Of a stretch of DNA of 31,074 nt, positions 8,448 through 17,243 are shown one piece after another; the stretch's first letter is position 1, and every line of letters begins with the position of its first letter. A program made the translations under genes and the position numbers. The notes under the pieces were generated by a model. It did not search any database and was not told the DNA's origin. It worked only from the letters and a program-made list of their open reading frames with translations. Where the stretch lies: assembly GCA_050302475.1 (NCBI GenBank), contig JBNLBF010000024.1, positions 1-31,074 on the forward strand. The letters are read 5' to 3'. This stretch comes from NORP23 sp050302475. Lineage in GTDB: Bacteria; Pseudomonadota; Alphaproteobacteria; Rhodobacterales; Rhodobacteraceae.

Positions 8448-9323
8448 ATGTTTCACGGATCACTGCCAGCGCTCATCACCCCGTTCAAAAACGGTAAGGT
8501 GGATGAGGACGCGCTGAAAGCGCTGGTCGAGTGGCATATCGCCGAAGGCTCGAACGGATTGGTGCCCGCCGGGACCACGGGTGAATCTCCGACCTTGAGC
8601 CACGACGAGCATGAGCGGGTTGTCGAGCTGGTTGTGACGACAGCAGCTGGCCGTGTCCCAGTTATTGCCGGGGCCGGGTCGAACAACACGGACGAAGCGA
8701 TCAGCCTTGCGCAGCACGCACAATCCGTTGGTGCCAGCGCGGCGCTGGTGGTCACGCCCTATTATAACAAGCCGACCCAGCGCGGCTTGATCGCCCATTT
8801 TACGGCGATCCATGAGGCAACGGATATTCCGATCATCATCTATAACATCCCGCCACGTTCGGTCGTTGACATGAGCCCGGCGACGATGGGTGAGTTGGCA
8901 AAACTGCCCCGGATCGTCGGTGTGAAAGACTCAACTGCCGACATCACCCGTGTTTCGCAAACCCGCATTTCTTGTGGGACGGATTTTGTGCAGCTGTCGG
9001 GCGAGGATGCCTCGGCGCTGGCATTTAACGCGAATGGTGGGGTCGGGTGTATTTCCGTGACCGCCAATGTCGCCCCGCGTCTGTGTGCAGAAATGCAGGC
9101 GGCGACGCGAACCGGTGACTATGCCAAAGCGCTGGAGATTCAGGATCGCCTCATGCCGTTGCACGAGGCGATTTTTGTTGAGCCGGGGGTTGTTGGAGCA
9201 AAAACCGCCCTGTCGATCCTGGGTAAAGCGTCGGACGAAGTCCGCTCGCCATTGACAGGACCGCTGCCCGAGACCACATCGCAGATCAAAGATGCAATGC
9301 GATTTGCGGGGCTGATCAACTAG
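8448..9323 (+). CDS. dapA: 4-hydroxy-tetrahydrodipicolinate synthase DapA
   Basis: This 291-residue enzyme condenses pyruvate with aspartate semialdehyde, the first committed step of diaminopimelate and lysine synthesis. GTTGES (42-47) carries T43 and T44, Y105-Y106 lie in TPYYNKPTQRG, Y132 in YNIPPR with R137, and the Schiff-base K160 lies in VGVKDST; all catalytic positions are present with E. coli-like spacing. The start at 8448 follows a strong AGGGAGG site. The in-frame ATG at 8364 would add 28 residues not seen in the family. smpB starts three bases after the stop, so the two are probably co-transcribed. Confidence 0.97.
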   Translation: MFHGSLPALITPFKNGKVDEDALKALVEWHIAEGSNGLVPAGTTGESPTLSHDEHERVVELVVTTAAGRVPVIAGAGSNNTDEAISLAQHAQSVGASAALVVTPYYNKPTQRGLIAHFTAIHEATDIPIIIYNIPPRSVVDMSPATMGELAKLPRIVGVKDSTADITRVSQTRISCGTDFVQLSGEDASALAFNANGGVGCISVTANVAPRLCAEMQAATRTGDYAKALEIQDRLMPLHEAIFVEPGVVGAKTALSILGKASDEVRSPLTGPLPETTSQIKDAMRFAGLIN

Positions 9324-9326
9324 GCC

Positions 9327-9803
9327 ATGGCTGCCAAAAAGAAGACCGATAATAACAAGACCGTCGCCGAGAACCGGAAGGCGCGCTACAACTATGCCGT
9401 CGAAGATACGTTGGAATGCGGGATTGTTCTGGAAGGATCCGAGGTCAAATCGCTGCGTGAAGGCAAGGCGAATATCGCGGAGAGCTATGCCTCTGTCGAA
9501 GAGGGCGAGCTGTGGCTGATCAACAGCTATTTGCCCGCCTATGAACAGGCGAAAACTTTCGGGCATGATGAACGCCGTAAACGCAAGCTGCTGGTCAGCA
9601 GGCGTGAATTGGCGAAATTATGGAACGCATCCGCCCGGGAGGGCATGACGCTGGTTCCGCTGAAGATGTATTTTAATGACAAGGGCCGTGCGAAACTGCT
9701 GATCGGGGTTGCCAAAGGCAAGAAACAGCAGGACAAGCGCGAGACCGAAAAGAAGCGCGATTGGCAAAAACAAAAGGCCAGATTGCTGCGCGACCGCGGC
9801 TGA
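9327..9803 (+). CDS. smpB: SsrA-binding protein SmpB
   Basis: This 158-residue protein shows the SmpB core (ARYNYAVEDTLECGIVLEGSEVKSLREGK near 19-47 and INSYLPAYEQA near 65-75) and the basic C-terminal tail rich in Lys/Arg that enters the ribosome during trans-translation. It binds tmRNA and delivers it to stalled ribosomes. The length is typical. It begins three bases after dapA, so translation is likely coupled. No ssrA gene is visible in the window. Confidence 0.97.
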   Translation: MAAKKKTDNNKTVAENRKARYNYAVEDTLECGIVLEGSEVKSLREGKANIAESYASVEEGELWLINSYLPAYEQAKTFGHDERRKRKLLVSRRELAKLWNASAREGMTLVPLKMYFNDKGRAKLLIGVAKGKKQQDKRETEKKRDWQKQKARLLRDRG

Positions 9804-9957
9804 TCCCAGCGTTTCCTGAACTAATCGTGATATTATCTGCGGATTCTCAGTTTGATCCGTTTGGCGCTGATGCTAAATTGATTTAGTTTACGTGTATCTG
9901 AAACCAGTACCCACGAAATAATCTGAGCTGGGTCCGGTCTGGAAACGGAGAAAGACA

Positions 9958-10608
9958 TTGAGACTTAACCGCCTGACTGAATTGGTGATGAGCCGACACC
10001 TGAAATTCGCCCTGATCGTTGCGCTGGCAACATTTGGATCAGGTGCCGTGAATGCCGAGTCGCATTTGTCCGCCGGCGCATATGAGGTGACGGTCCGTCC
10101 CGGAAAAAGTCTGAATGTTCGGACAGGACCGGGAACCGGTTATGCGGATATCGGAAGCCTCGCGGACAACACGCCGTTGACAGTCGTCGGCTTCAATAAC
10201 AGCGGAAGCTGGGCCGAGATCGTTTATGACGATGGAACTGCCTGGGTGTCGTCCCGTTTCATTACTCCGGCCTCTGACGCGGGCTCGGTCGAGATGTCGA
10301 CAAACGCTGACATGTTGTTCTGTGTTGGAACGGAACCATTCTGGTCCGCGGAAATCGACAAGACAGGGGACTTTATCTACAGCGAAGCAGAAGGGGCAAC
10401 GTTCGAGGTGCCGTTGGAATTTTTCGCAATGTCCGAGACTCGAGACGATATCGAAGGCTTTACCGCAGGCCCATTTTCCGGTGTGATTATGCTGGAATCC
10501 TGTAACGACGGCATGTCGGACAGGGATTATGAGCGCAGCATCAATTTGCTGATCCCCGGGGCTTCCAGACTGAAAGTTGTGTCAGGCTGCTGTAGCAGTC
10601 AGAACTGA
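9958..10608 (+). CDS. Secreted SH3-domain protein with a C-terminal COG3650-like domain
   Basis: This is a 216-residue protein if the TTG at 9958 is used, which has GGAG a few bases upstream. An alternative ATG at 9988 gives 206 residues starting directly at the signal peptide (MSRHLKFALIVALATFGSG, cleavage near VNAES). A bacterial SH3_3 domain spans about 45-103 (SLNVRTGPGTGY, WVSSRFI). The C-terminal part (about 115-213), with LFCVGTEPFWSAEI, MSDRDY and a terminal GCC, resembles an uncharacterised periplasmic domain of the COG3650 type. It has four cysteines in that domain (C122, C182, C211, C212). The role is unknown; SH3 modules often bind cell-wall material. Its TGA directly abuts the stop of the convergent HAD gene, with no space for a separate terminator. 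Confidence 0.8.
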   Translation: MRLNRLTELVMSRHLKFALIVALATFGSGAVNAESHLSAGAYEVTVRPGKSLNVRTGPGTGYADIGSLADNTPLTVVGFNNSGSWAEIVYDDGTAWVSSRFITPASDAGSVEMSTNADMLFCVGTEPFWSAEIDKTGDFIYSEAEGATFEVPLEFFAMSETRDDIEGFTAGPFSGVIMLESCNDGMSDRDYERSINLLIPGASRLKVVSGCCSSQN

Positions 10609-11268
10609 TCAGGTTAGACCCAATAGGTCGGGTAACACCCCCATATCCTGAAATGTCAGGGTAGCCAGTTCGGCAATCGCCTGTGGCGCTCCGTCGGGAG
10701 TATAGGCGGCAACTTTCATGTCCGCCGCATTAGCCGCGCGAATGCCCGTCAGGCTATCCTCGACCACCAAAACCCGGTCCGGATCAACCCCGAGAACCTC
10801 TGCCGCATGCAGGAAAAGCCCCGGTTCCGGTTTCGCAATCCCCACCGAGTACGCCGAGAACATCCGCCCTTCGAACCGGTCCCACAATCCGGTTCTGCTG
10901 AGCGTAATCCGCATTTTCTCGTCCCGTCCGTTGGAGGCGACGCAATAGCGAATTGCGTTGCTGTCCAAGCAATCCAACACACCGGCAACTCCCGGGATAG
11001 CTTCGACGGATTTATCCAGCGCCTGATACAGGCTTGCGTAGAAATCCTCGATCCAGCCTTCCGGCAAGGGGACGCCTTCGTTGCGAACCAAGTCATAAAT
11101 GGATGCCATGGTCACCCCTGTGAAACGGGAAGTCACATCCATGGCATCAATGTCATAGCCGTAAGAGGAAAGGTTCTGTGCAAGCATTTGATGGGTCAGA
11201 GGTTCGGAATCGACCAGAACGCCGTCGCAATCAAAAATCACCAGATCCGGACGGGAAATCGCGGTCAT
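10609..11268 (-). CDS. HAD-family phosphatase (beta-phosphoglucomutase/Gph-like)
   Basis: With the ATG at 11268 this is a 219-residue HAD hydrolase. DxD nucleophile D13 and acid D15 lie in VIFDCDGVLVDSE, followed by the cap domain, motif II YCVASNGR, motif III lysine in GIAKPEPGLF, and motif IV VLVVEDSLTGIRAA. This is the subfamily I pattern of phosphoglycolate phosphatase and beta-phosphoglucomutase-like enzymes; the substrate is not assignable. The ATG overlaps the rsmJ stop by four bases (ATGA), so it is the third gene of the smc-rsmJ-HAD run. The 40-residue N-terminal extension possible in this frame lies inside rsmJ and is not credible. Confidence 0.88.
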   Translation of the reverse strand: MTAISRPDLVIFDCDGVLVDSEPLTHQMLAQNLSSYGYDIDAMDVTSRFTGVTMASIYDLVRNEGVPLPEGWIEDFYASLYQALDKSVEAIPGVAGVLDCLDSNAIRYCVASNGRDEKMRITLSRTGLWDRFEGRMFSAYSVGIAKPEPGLFLHAAEVLGVDPDRVLVVEDSLTGIRAANAADMKVAAYTPDGAPQAIAELATLTFQDMGVLPDLLGLT

Positions 11269-11876
11269 GATATCATCCAGACGTCGTAGCGCGTGGTTTT
11301 CCCGACGATCTGATGTGAAGGTGGGCGGACGGTTGCGATCGGGTCCGCCTTTCGCGGCTGTTTCAGCACCACCCGCTTGGCAGTACAATCCAGCGCAACG
11401 GCCAACAATTCTGTGCTGTCTGCGTCATCTCCGACCAGCGCACGGATCTGGCGCATTTCCTTTTTGACAAGAGCAGAAGATTTTCGCGGTGGGTGCATCG
11501 GGTCAATATAAACCGTGTGCGGGTGGAGGTCCGGCAGCAGGTTTCGCGCATCACCATGCAGCAGGTTGATACGCTTCGCGATGTCAGCCACCTCCGGGTC
11601 AGCGCCAAGGGCTTTGGTCAGCGCGGCATCCAGCTTTTCGGCCATTATTTCCGATCGCTCGATCATCGTCACCGTCGCTCCCAGCGCAGCCATGACGAAG
11701 GCGTCGCGACCCATGCCGGCGGTGGCATCGACGATCTGCGCGTTCTGTCCGGATTTCAGCCCAACGGCACGCGCCAGTGCTTGCCGATACCCGCCCCCTT
11801 GTTTCAGACGATGACGCCACGCGTTGGAGGTGAAGTCTATTTCCGGCGGAGTGTCTGGGTCAGGGGATGTCGTCAC
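11265..11876 (-). CDS. rsmJ: RsmJ-like 16S rRNA guanine-N2 methyltransferase
   Basis: This 203-residue protein shows the RsmJ (YhiQ) signatures: IVDATAGMGRDAFVMAALG (48-66) for SAM binding, MIERSEIMAEKL, and YIDPMHPPRKSSALVKKEM (123-141), which carries the catalytic DPM motif. E. coli RsmJ makes m2G1516 of 16S rRNA. The protein is somewhat shorter than E. coli RsmJ at its N-terminus. The GTG start overlaps the smc stop (GTGA), and its own stop overlaps the HAD start. Confidence 0.85.
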   Translation of the reverse strand: MTTSPDPDTPPEIDFTSNAWRHRLKQGGGYRQALARAVGLKSGQNAQIVDATAGMGRDAFVMAALGATVTMIERSEIMAEKLDAALTKALGADPEVADIAKRINLLHGDARNLLPDLHPHTVYIDPMHPPRKSSALVKKEMRQIRALVGDDADSTELLAVALDCTAKRVVLKQPRKADPIATVRPPSHQIVGKTTRYDVWMIS

Positions 11877-14800
11877 CCTTCGACCATCTCTTCGGCTTGA
11901 CGCAGGTCGACTGACACCAGCTGTGAAACCCCTTGTTCTGCCATCGTCACCCCGTAAAGCCGATCCATCCTCGACATCGTCACCGCATGGTGGGTAATGA
12001 TCAGGAAGCGCGTGTCCGTGCGTTTGGTCATCTCGTCCAGCAGATCACAGAACCGGGTCACGTTGGCATCATCGAGAGGTGCATCAACCTCGTCCAGTAC
12101 ACAAATGGGGGACGGGTTTGCGAGGAAAACCGCGAATATCAGGCTGAGCGCCGTCAGCGTCTGTTCGCCCCCTGATAGCAGCGAGAGCGTCGACAGTTTT
12201 TTACCTGGTGGCTGGCACATGATTTCCAGTCCGGCCTCCAGCGGATCGTCGCTTTCCACCAGCACCAGATTTGCGTCCCCGCCGCCGAACAGATGTTTGA
12301 ACAGGTTGGTGAAGTTTTTGTTCACCTCCTCAAACGCCGCCAACAGGCGCTGGCGCCCCTCGGTGTTCAGATTGGCGATGCCCAGACGTAGTTTTTTAAC
12401 CGCTTCTTCAAGGTCCTGCTTCTCGCCATTTAGTGCGTCATATTCTTCGCGGACCTCGCGGGTGTCTTCTTCGGCACGCAGGTTAACCGACCCCAGCGCC
12501 TCGCGTTGGCGCTTCAGGCGGTTGACATCATGTTCGATCGTGTCGGCGGACCGAGGATTGTCGATGTCGAGCTGCAAAGCCTCGGGGAGGGCTTTGGGCT
12601 CCATTTCCATTTCTTCGCGAATACGCAGTGCAGCATCTTCAACACGTTCCTGCGCGGCTTCCTGACGGGCCTCGGCACGGGCGCGCAATTCGCGGGCTTC
12701 TGACGCGTTACGCTCGGCTGCACGCTCGGCCTCTTCGCAGGCACGCAGCAATTGCTCGCCTTCGGCCAGTTTGTCAGACGCGGCATTCCGGCGTTTTTCG
12801 GCCGTTTCAATTGATCCGGCAAGTTCCGCACGCTTTTCGGCGATGGTCTCGGGCACGGCTTTGGCGAGCTCCAGCTCTTCCCCGGCCTGTGTCTTGCGGC
12901 TTTCCAGCTCTGCCAGTCGTTTGGTGGCATTGTCTAAACGCAGTTGCCAGCCGCTGATTTCCTGCGTGATTTCCTGTTTGCGCTTGATCCGGGCATCCCC
13001 TTCACGGCGCAGATCATCCGACAGCGACCGCTTGGTCAGCATTGTCATCCGCGCAGCTTCCACGGCGATTTTCTGCGCTTCAAGCTGATTGCGGATATCT
13101 TCGAGGTCGCCAAGATCCGTCAGCGCAGTCTCTGCTTCCTGCATGGCAGATTTGGCGGACAACATATCTTCTTCGCGCCGTTTCACCGCTGATTTCAGCG
13201 TTTCCAGTCGTCCGTTGAGCAGTTCCTGTTCTGATTCAGATCGGGACAGTAAGCGAGCGGCTTCGGTCGCCTGTTCATCAGCCTGACGCCTTGCCTGGCG
13301 GGCGGCTTGTTCGGCGGCTTGCGCAGTTTCCAATCCCCCGCGCGCGGCCTGATAGGCGTCGCGGGCCTCCTGTGCTTTGGCGTCGGAATCAGTCAAACCC
13401 TCTGACAGTTCTTTCAACCGGTTCGCCTGTTGCAGACGCAACGCCGCGGAAGAGGGGGCGTCCTCTGCTGCGCATCGATATCCGTCCCAACGCCACAGAT
13501 CGCCTTCGCGGGAAACAAGTCGTTGCCCCGGTTTCAACTGGTCCTGCAAAACGGGGCCATCAGCCTGCGCGACAACCCCGATTGCCGACAGACGGCGGGA
13601 CAGCTCTTTGGGACCGGCGACGTGATCTGCCAATGGCTGTGCGCCACCCGGCAAGGGATCAGTGGTCCCGTAGTCCGACAAACGCACCCAACCTGTCTTG
13701 GCATCACCAGCGATAGAAGGCGCTTTCAGATCGTCGGCGAGGGCTGCCCCCAACGCCGCTTCGAACCCGGCGTCGGCGCGAATGGAATCGAGCAGTTGTT
13801 CACTATCGCCCCGCTCGCGCTCAATAAGACGGCTTAGCGCATTCACCTCGGCGCTGAGCGCGTTCAGTTCGCCTTCGGCTTCGGACAGGGCAGCACGGGT
13901 TTCGCTTTCCTTGGCTTGTGCTGCAGCCCGGGCATTTTCAGCGGCGATGAGGGCGTCTTCAGCTTGCTTGGCACCACTGACGGCACTGTCCCGGTCAGTT
14001 GCCGCACCGCCAACACGTTTGGCACAATCTTCCAGATCGGTATCGACCTGTTTCATCGCCGTTTGCGCCTGTTCGGCTTCTGCCGAAAGTTTTGCGAGCA
14101 ATTCTTTGGCCTCTTCCAGACGCCGTTCTGCGGATTGATGTCGTGCGGACAGGCGGGCGGAATCTTCGGTCAGGCGATCCAGTTCGGATTCCTGTTCCTG
14201 AAGGGCGGAATTGGCATCGCGGGCGGCTTCCTGTGCTTTCTCCAGCTTGGCATCATGCCCGTCATGCGCTTTGTCGAGCGCCTCTTTTTCCCATTTCAGC
14301 CGGTCCATCGTTTCCCCGGCATCACTGTTCAGCGATTTCTCCCGCTCCATATCGTTGCCGAGTTGCTCAATGCGGCGGGTCAGATCGGTGATCGTTTGGC
14401 GGGCGCGGTCTTCCTGTTCCGACAGCGAGTCGCGTTCCACCAGAAGACGCTGGAGGACAGCACCGGCAATGGCTTCTTCTTCGCGCAGGGGCGGGACCTT
14501 GGTTTCCGCGTCTTCACGCGCCTTGGTCTTTTTAGTCGCTTCGGTCTGCGCGGCGCCGGTTGTCTTTGTGGCCTCGGTCAGTATCTCATCTGATTTCTGG
14601 CGTTCGGCGTCCGCTTCGCGCCAGCGCAGATACAAAAGCAAACCCTCGGTCTGGCGCAGTTCATTTGCGATCTCGCGATAGCGGGCGGCTTGTTTGGCTT
14701 GACGCTCCAGCGATTTCAGCTGGGTCTCCAGCTGCTCCAGAACATCTTCGACCCGGGTCAGGTTGGTTTCCGTGCCGCGCAGCTTCAGTTCCGCTTCGTG

Positions 14801-15331
14801 GCGACGCTGATAGAGGCCGGATATCCCTGCCGCCTCTTCCAGCACGCGACGTCGCGTTTTGGGTTTGGCGTTGATCAGTTCGGAAATCTGACCCTGCCGG
14901 ACGAGCGCCGGTGAATGCGCCCCGGTGGAGGCATCCGCGAATAGCATCTGTACGTCGCGGGCCCGCGTTTCCTTGCCGTTGGCCTTGTAGGCCGATCCGG
15001 CATCGCGGGTGATGCGACGGACGATTTCCAGCGAGTCCTTTTCATTGAACGAGGCCGGGGCCAGCCGTTCCGTATTGTCGAGCGTCAGTGTGACCTCGGC
15101 ATAGTTCCGTGCCGGACGACTGGAGGCACCGGCAAAAATGACATCCTCCATCCCGCCGCCACGCATGGCGCTGGCGCGGTTTTCGCCCATCACCCAGCGC
15201 ATTGCTTCCAACAAATTGGATTTGCCGCAGCCATTGGGACCCACAACGCCCGTCAACCCCGGAGAGATTGCCATCTCTGTCGGGTCAACGAAGCTTTTGA
15301 ATCCAAGAAGCCGAAGCTTGGTAAACTGCAC
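11873..15331 (-). CDS. smc: Chromosome segregation protein SMC
   Basis: This is a 1152-residue condensin subunit. Walker A is G31-S38 (GPNGCGKS), the N-terminal head runs to about 165, and coiled coil spans about 170-515. A compact hinge lies at about 519-622 (GFEAALGAALADDL through RLVSREGDLWRWDG), and the second coiled coil spans about 625-990. The C-terminal head has the signature LSGGEQ (1052-1057) and Walker B VLDEVDAPLDDAN with catalytic E1081. All ATPase elements are intact. It organises and segregates the chromosome with ScpA/ScpB, which are not in this window. The start is GTG with only a weak ribosome site. Its coiled-coil composition makes the opposite strand encode long Ser/Arg-rich spurious frames. 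Confidence 0.98.
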   Translation of the reverse strand: MQFTKLRLLGFKSFVDPTEMAISPGLTGVVGPNGCGKSNLLEAMRWVMGENRASAMRGGGMEDVIFAGASSRPARNYAEVTLTLDNTERLAPASFNEKDSLEIVRRITRDAGSAYKANGKETRARDVQMLFADASTGAHSPALVRQGQISELINAKPKTRRRVLEEAAGISGLYQRRHEAELKLRGTETNLTRVEDVLEQLETQLKSLERQAKQAARYREIANELRQTEGLLLYLRWREADAERQKSDEILTEATKTTGAAQTEATKKTKAREDAETKVPPLREEEAIAGAVLQRLLVERDSLSEQEDRARQTITDLTRRIEQLGNDMEREKSLNSDAGETMDRLKWEKEALDKAHDGHDAKLEKAQEAARDANSALQEQESELDRLTEDSARLSARHQSAERRLEEAKELLAKLSAEAEQAQTAMKQVDTDLEDCAKRVGGAATDRDSAVSGAKQAEDALIAAENARAAAQAKESETRAALSEAEGELNALSAEVNALSRLIERERGDSEQLLDSIRADAGFEAALGAALADDLKAPSIAGDAKTGWVRLSDYGTTDPLPGGAQPLADHVAGPKELSRRLSAIGVVAQADGPVLQDQLKPGQRLVSREGDLWRWDGYRCAAEDAPSSAALRLQQANRLKELSEGLTDSDAKAQEARDAYQAARGGLETAQAAEQAARQARRQADEQATEAARLLSRSESEQELLNGRLETLKSAVKRREEDMLSAKSAMQEAETALTDLGDLEDIRNQLEAQKIAVEAARMTMLTKRSLSDDLRREGDARIKRKQEITQEISGWQLRLDNATKRLAELESRKTQAGEELELAKAVPETIAEKRAELAGSIETAEKRRNAASDKLAEGEQLLRACEEAERAAERNASEARELRARAEARQEAAQERVEDAALRIREEMEMEPKALPEALQLDIDNPRSADTIEHDVNRLKRQREALGSVNLRAEEDTREVREEYDALNGEKQDLEEAVKKLRLGIANLNTEGRQRLLAAFEEVNKNFTNLFKHLFGGGDANLVLVESDDPLEAGLEIMCQPPGKKLSTLSLLSGGEQTLTALSLIFAVFLANPSPICVLDEVDAPLDDANVTRFCDLLDEMTKRTDTRFLIITHHAVTMSRMDRLYGVTMAEQGVSQLVSVDLRQAEEMVEG

Positions 15332-15456
15332 GATGGGCCTGTTTTATGATTCCTTTGATCAATCAGGATCACGTCTGCAAGGCAGTGAGTCAATATTCTT
15401 CCCACCACAGGTGGCGGTTCCCGCCGACTTATCCACAAGATATTGCCCTATCAGGC

Positions 15457-15639
15457 TCAATCGTCGATACGGCGTGCCTCGTCAATCAGCATAACGGGAA
15501 TGCCGTTCCTGATCGGAAAGGCCAGACCGGCGGCCTTGGAAATCAGTTCCTGCTTCTCTTTGTCATATTCCAGCGTGGACCGCGTCAGCGGACAGACGAG
15601 CGCCTCTAACAGCTTGGGATCTGTGTCATGGTTGCTCAT
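15457..15639 (-). CDS. Trm112-like (UPF0434) small protein
   Basis: This 60-residue protein has LLEALVCPLTRSTLEYD, LISKAAGLAFPIRNGIPVML and DEARRID, the complete signature of the bacterial UPF0434/Trm112 family. Eukaryotic Trm112 activates methyltransferases; the bacterial role is not settled. Only one cysteine (C16) is present, so it probably does not bind zinc the way four-cysteine members do. Its ATG overlaps the stop of the upstream LON-domain gene by four bases. The 125 bases between its stop and the smc start contain no recognisable gene. Confidence 0.92.
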   Translation of the reverse strand: MSNHDTDPKLLEALVCPLTRSTLEYDKEKQELISKAAGLAFPIRNGIPVMLIDEARRIDD

Positions 15640-16286
15640 TGGATCGGCCTGTCAGATTGATCGCGCAAGGCAAATTCAAGGATCATCACAAGCGTCTCGC
15701 GCCGGTTCATCAGATCGGGCGCTTCCAGCAGCGCTTGTTTTTCCTCAACCGAAAAGGGGCAAAGCATGGAGAGGGAATTGATCAGCAATTCTTCGTCAGC
15801 CTCCTTCAGTGTTTCCATATCGGTCGTCAGGGATTCCTGACTGAAAAACCGCGAGACCAGATTGATGAAACGCGGCCGATCAAACCCATGATCCGGGGCG
15901 GGGTGCTGCAGGTCCTTGGAAAAACTGTTCCAGTTCACATCTGCTTTCAGATAGGGCGCAAAACTGTCGTGCGTTTCGGTCATCCGGAACCGGCTGACAC
16001 CCTGCAGGACGATTTCGTTCCTGTTATCGTTGGTCTCCGTGAAAGAGATTATCCGCCCCGCGCATCCGATTTGATGCAGATGTGCACCTTTCCCCGCCGG
16101 GGTTTCCAGTGGCTGCACCATCCCGATCAACCGATCATCGGTTTTCAGCGCATCCGACACCATCGCCAGATAGCGTGGTTCGAAAATATTCAACGGCAAC
16201 CGGGCGTTGGGCAGTAATAAGGCCCCGGGAAGGGGAAAGATCGGAATCGTGTCGGGTAAATCTGTTGCGGAAAACGATTTGACCAA
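15636..16286 (-). CDS. LON-substrate-binding (PUA-like) domain protein
   Basis: This 216-residue protein opens with IPIFPLPGALLLPNARLPLNIFEPRY, the N-terminal substrate-binding domain of Lon protease. It lacks the AAA and serine-lysine protease domains, so it is a stand-alone LON_substr_bdg protein and not a truncated Lon. The C-terminal helical part (PFSVEEKQALLEAPDLMNRRETLV) is normal for such proteins. Its role is uncharacterised; binding of unfolded proteins is an inference. The start is TTG at 16286 with GAGGG just upstream. It follows cnoX by ten bases and overlaps the Trm112-like gene, so the three form one transcription unit. Confidence 0.9.
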   Translation of the reverse strand: MVKSFSATDLPDTIPIFPLPGALLLPNARLPLNIFEPRYLAMVSDALKTDDRLIGMVQPLETPAGKGAHLHQIGCAGRIISFTETNDNRNEIVLQGVSRFRMTETHDSFAPYLKADVNWNSFSKDLQHPAPDHGFDRPRFINLVSRFFSQESLTTDMETLKEADEELLINSLSMLCPFSVEEKQALLEAPDLMNRRETLVMILEFALRDQSDRPIQ

Positions 16287-16296
16287 AATGCCCTCG

Positions 16297-17190
16297 CTAC
16301 ACGAAAATCATCGAAGAAAGACGACGTCGCCCCTTCTGAGCCAGCGGATCTTTGGGACCGAGGGAGTCAAACAGTTTGACCAGCTGTGCTTTCGCAGCAC
16401 CATCATTCCATTCGCGATCCCGGCGGAACAATTCCAACAATTCTTCGATCGCCGCTTCATTGTCCTGTGCCCCAGCCAACGCCGTGGCCAGATCGAAACG
16501 TGCCTGATGATCATCCGGGTTGGCGTCCAGTTTGGCGCGCAATTCGCCTGTCTCACCAACCGATCCGGCGGCTTCAGCAAGGTCCAGCTGCGCCAATGCA
16601 CCGGCCAGCGCAGGATCATCTTTCTTATCCTCGGGGATCATTGCCAGGAAGCCTTTGGCCTGTTCAACCTCACCCAGCGCCAGATGAGCGCGGATCAGGC
16701 CGGACAAGGCGCGAAGCTCAGATTCATCCTGCTGCAGGATGGCCGCGAACGTCTGCGCTGCATCCACGATTTCACCATCGGTCAGCATTTGTTCGGCCAT
16801 CTCGAGGGCCTCATCAAGGCCACCATCCTCACCCCCCATAGAGGTGAGCTTGCCAACAAATTCTTTCAATTGCGCAGGTCCTTGTGCGCCCATAAACCCG
16901 TCAACCGGCTTCCCATCGAAAAACGCATAGACTGTCGGGATCGATTGAATCCGCAATTCCGCCGCGATCTGCTGGTTTTCGTCAACATTGACTTTCACCA
17001 TCTTGACCTTGCCACCGGCGGCAGTGACTTCGGCTTCCAGTGCCGGGCCCAGCGTTTTGCACGGGCCACACCATGGCGCCCAGAAATCGACAATGACTGG
17101 TTGGGTTTTAGATTCTTCGATGACATCCGTCATGAAATTCTGTTCATTGCTGTCCTTGATCAGGTCAGCGGCTGTGTTTCCGAGGTCCAT
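16297..17190 (-). CDS. cnoX: CnoX-like thioredoxin-TPR co-chaperone
   Basis: This 297-residue protein joins a thioredoxin domain (about 15-115) to a C-terminal TPR-like region (about 125-285, repeated helical pairs around ALEMAEQMLTDGEIVDAAQTF and ARFDLATALAGAQD). The active site is W40-C41-G42-P43-C44, a complete redox motif. E. coli CnoX/YbbN has lost this motif, whereas Caulobacter CnoX keeps it, so an oxidoreductase plus holdase role is expected here. The cis-proline is in SIPTVYAFF. The ATG at 17190 has GGAG a few bases before it. It heads the cnoX-LON-Trm112 unit. Confidence 0.92.
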   Translation of the reverse strand: MDLGNTAADLIKDSNEQNFMTDVIEESKTQPVIVDFWAPWCGPCKTLGPALEAEVTAAGGKVKMVKVNVDENQQIAAELRIQSIPTVYAFFDGKPVDGFMGAQGPAQLKEFVGKLTSMGGEDGGLDEALEMAEQMLTDGEIVDAAQTFAAILQQDESELRALSGLIRAHLALGEVEQAKGFLAMIPEDKKDDPALAGALAQLDLAEAAGSVGETGELRAKLDANPDDHQARFDLATALAGAQDNEAAIEELLELFRRDREWNDGAAKAQLVKLFDSLGPKDPLAQKGRRRLSSMIFV

Positions 17191-17243
17191 TTTTCACTCC
17201 AAATTCTAACTTGTCTCTAATGTGGGCGTGTCGCCCTTACAGA

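Noticed and set aside
12500..14700. Several long plus-strand frames rich in Ser, Arg and Ala opposite smc
   Set aside because: They mirror the coiled-coil codons of smc on the other strand and have no family-like sequence or ribosome sites.
17224..17236. GGGCG-TGT-CGCCC hairpin between cnoX and the HD gene as a terminator
   Set aside because: The stem is only five pairs with a three-base loop and no T-run on either strand.
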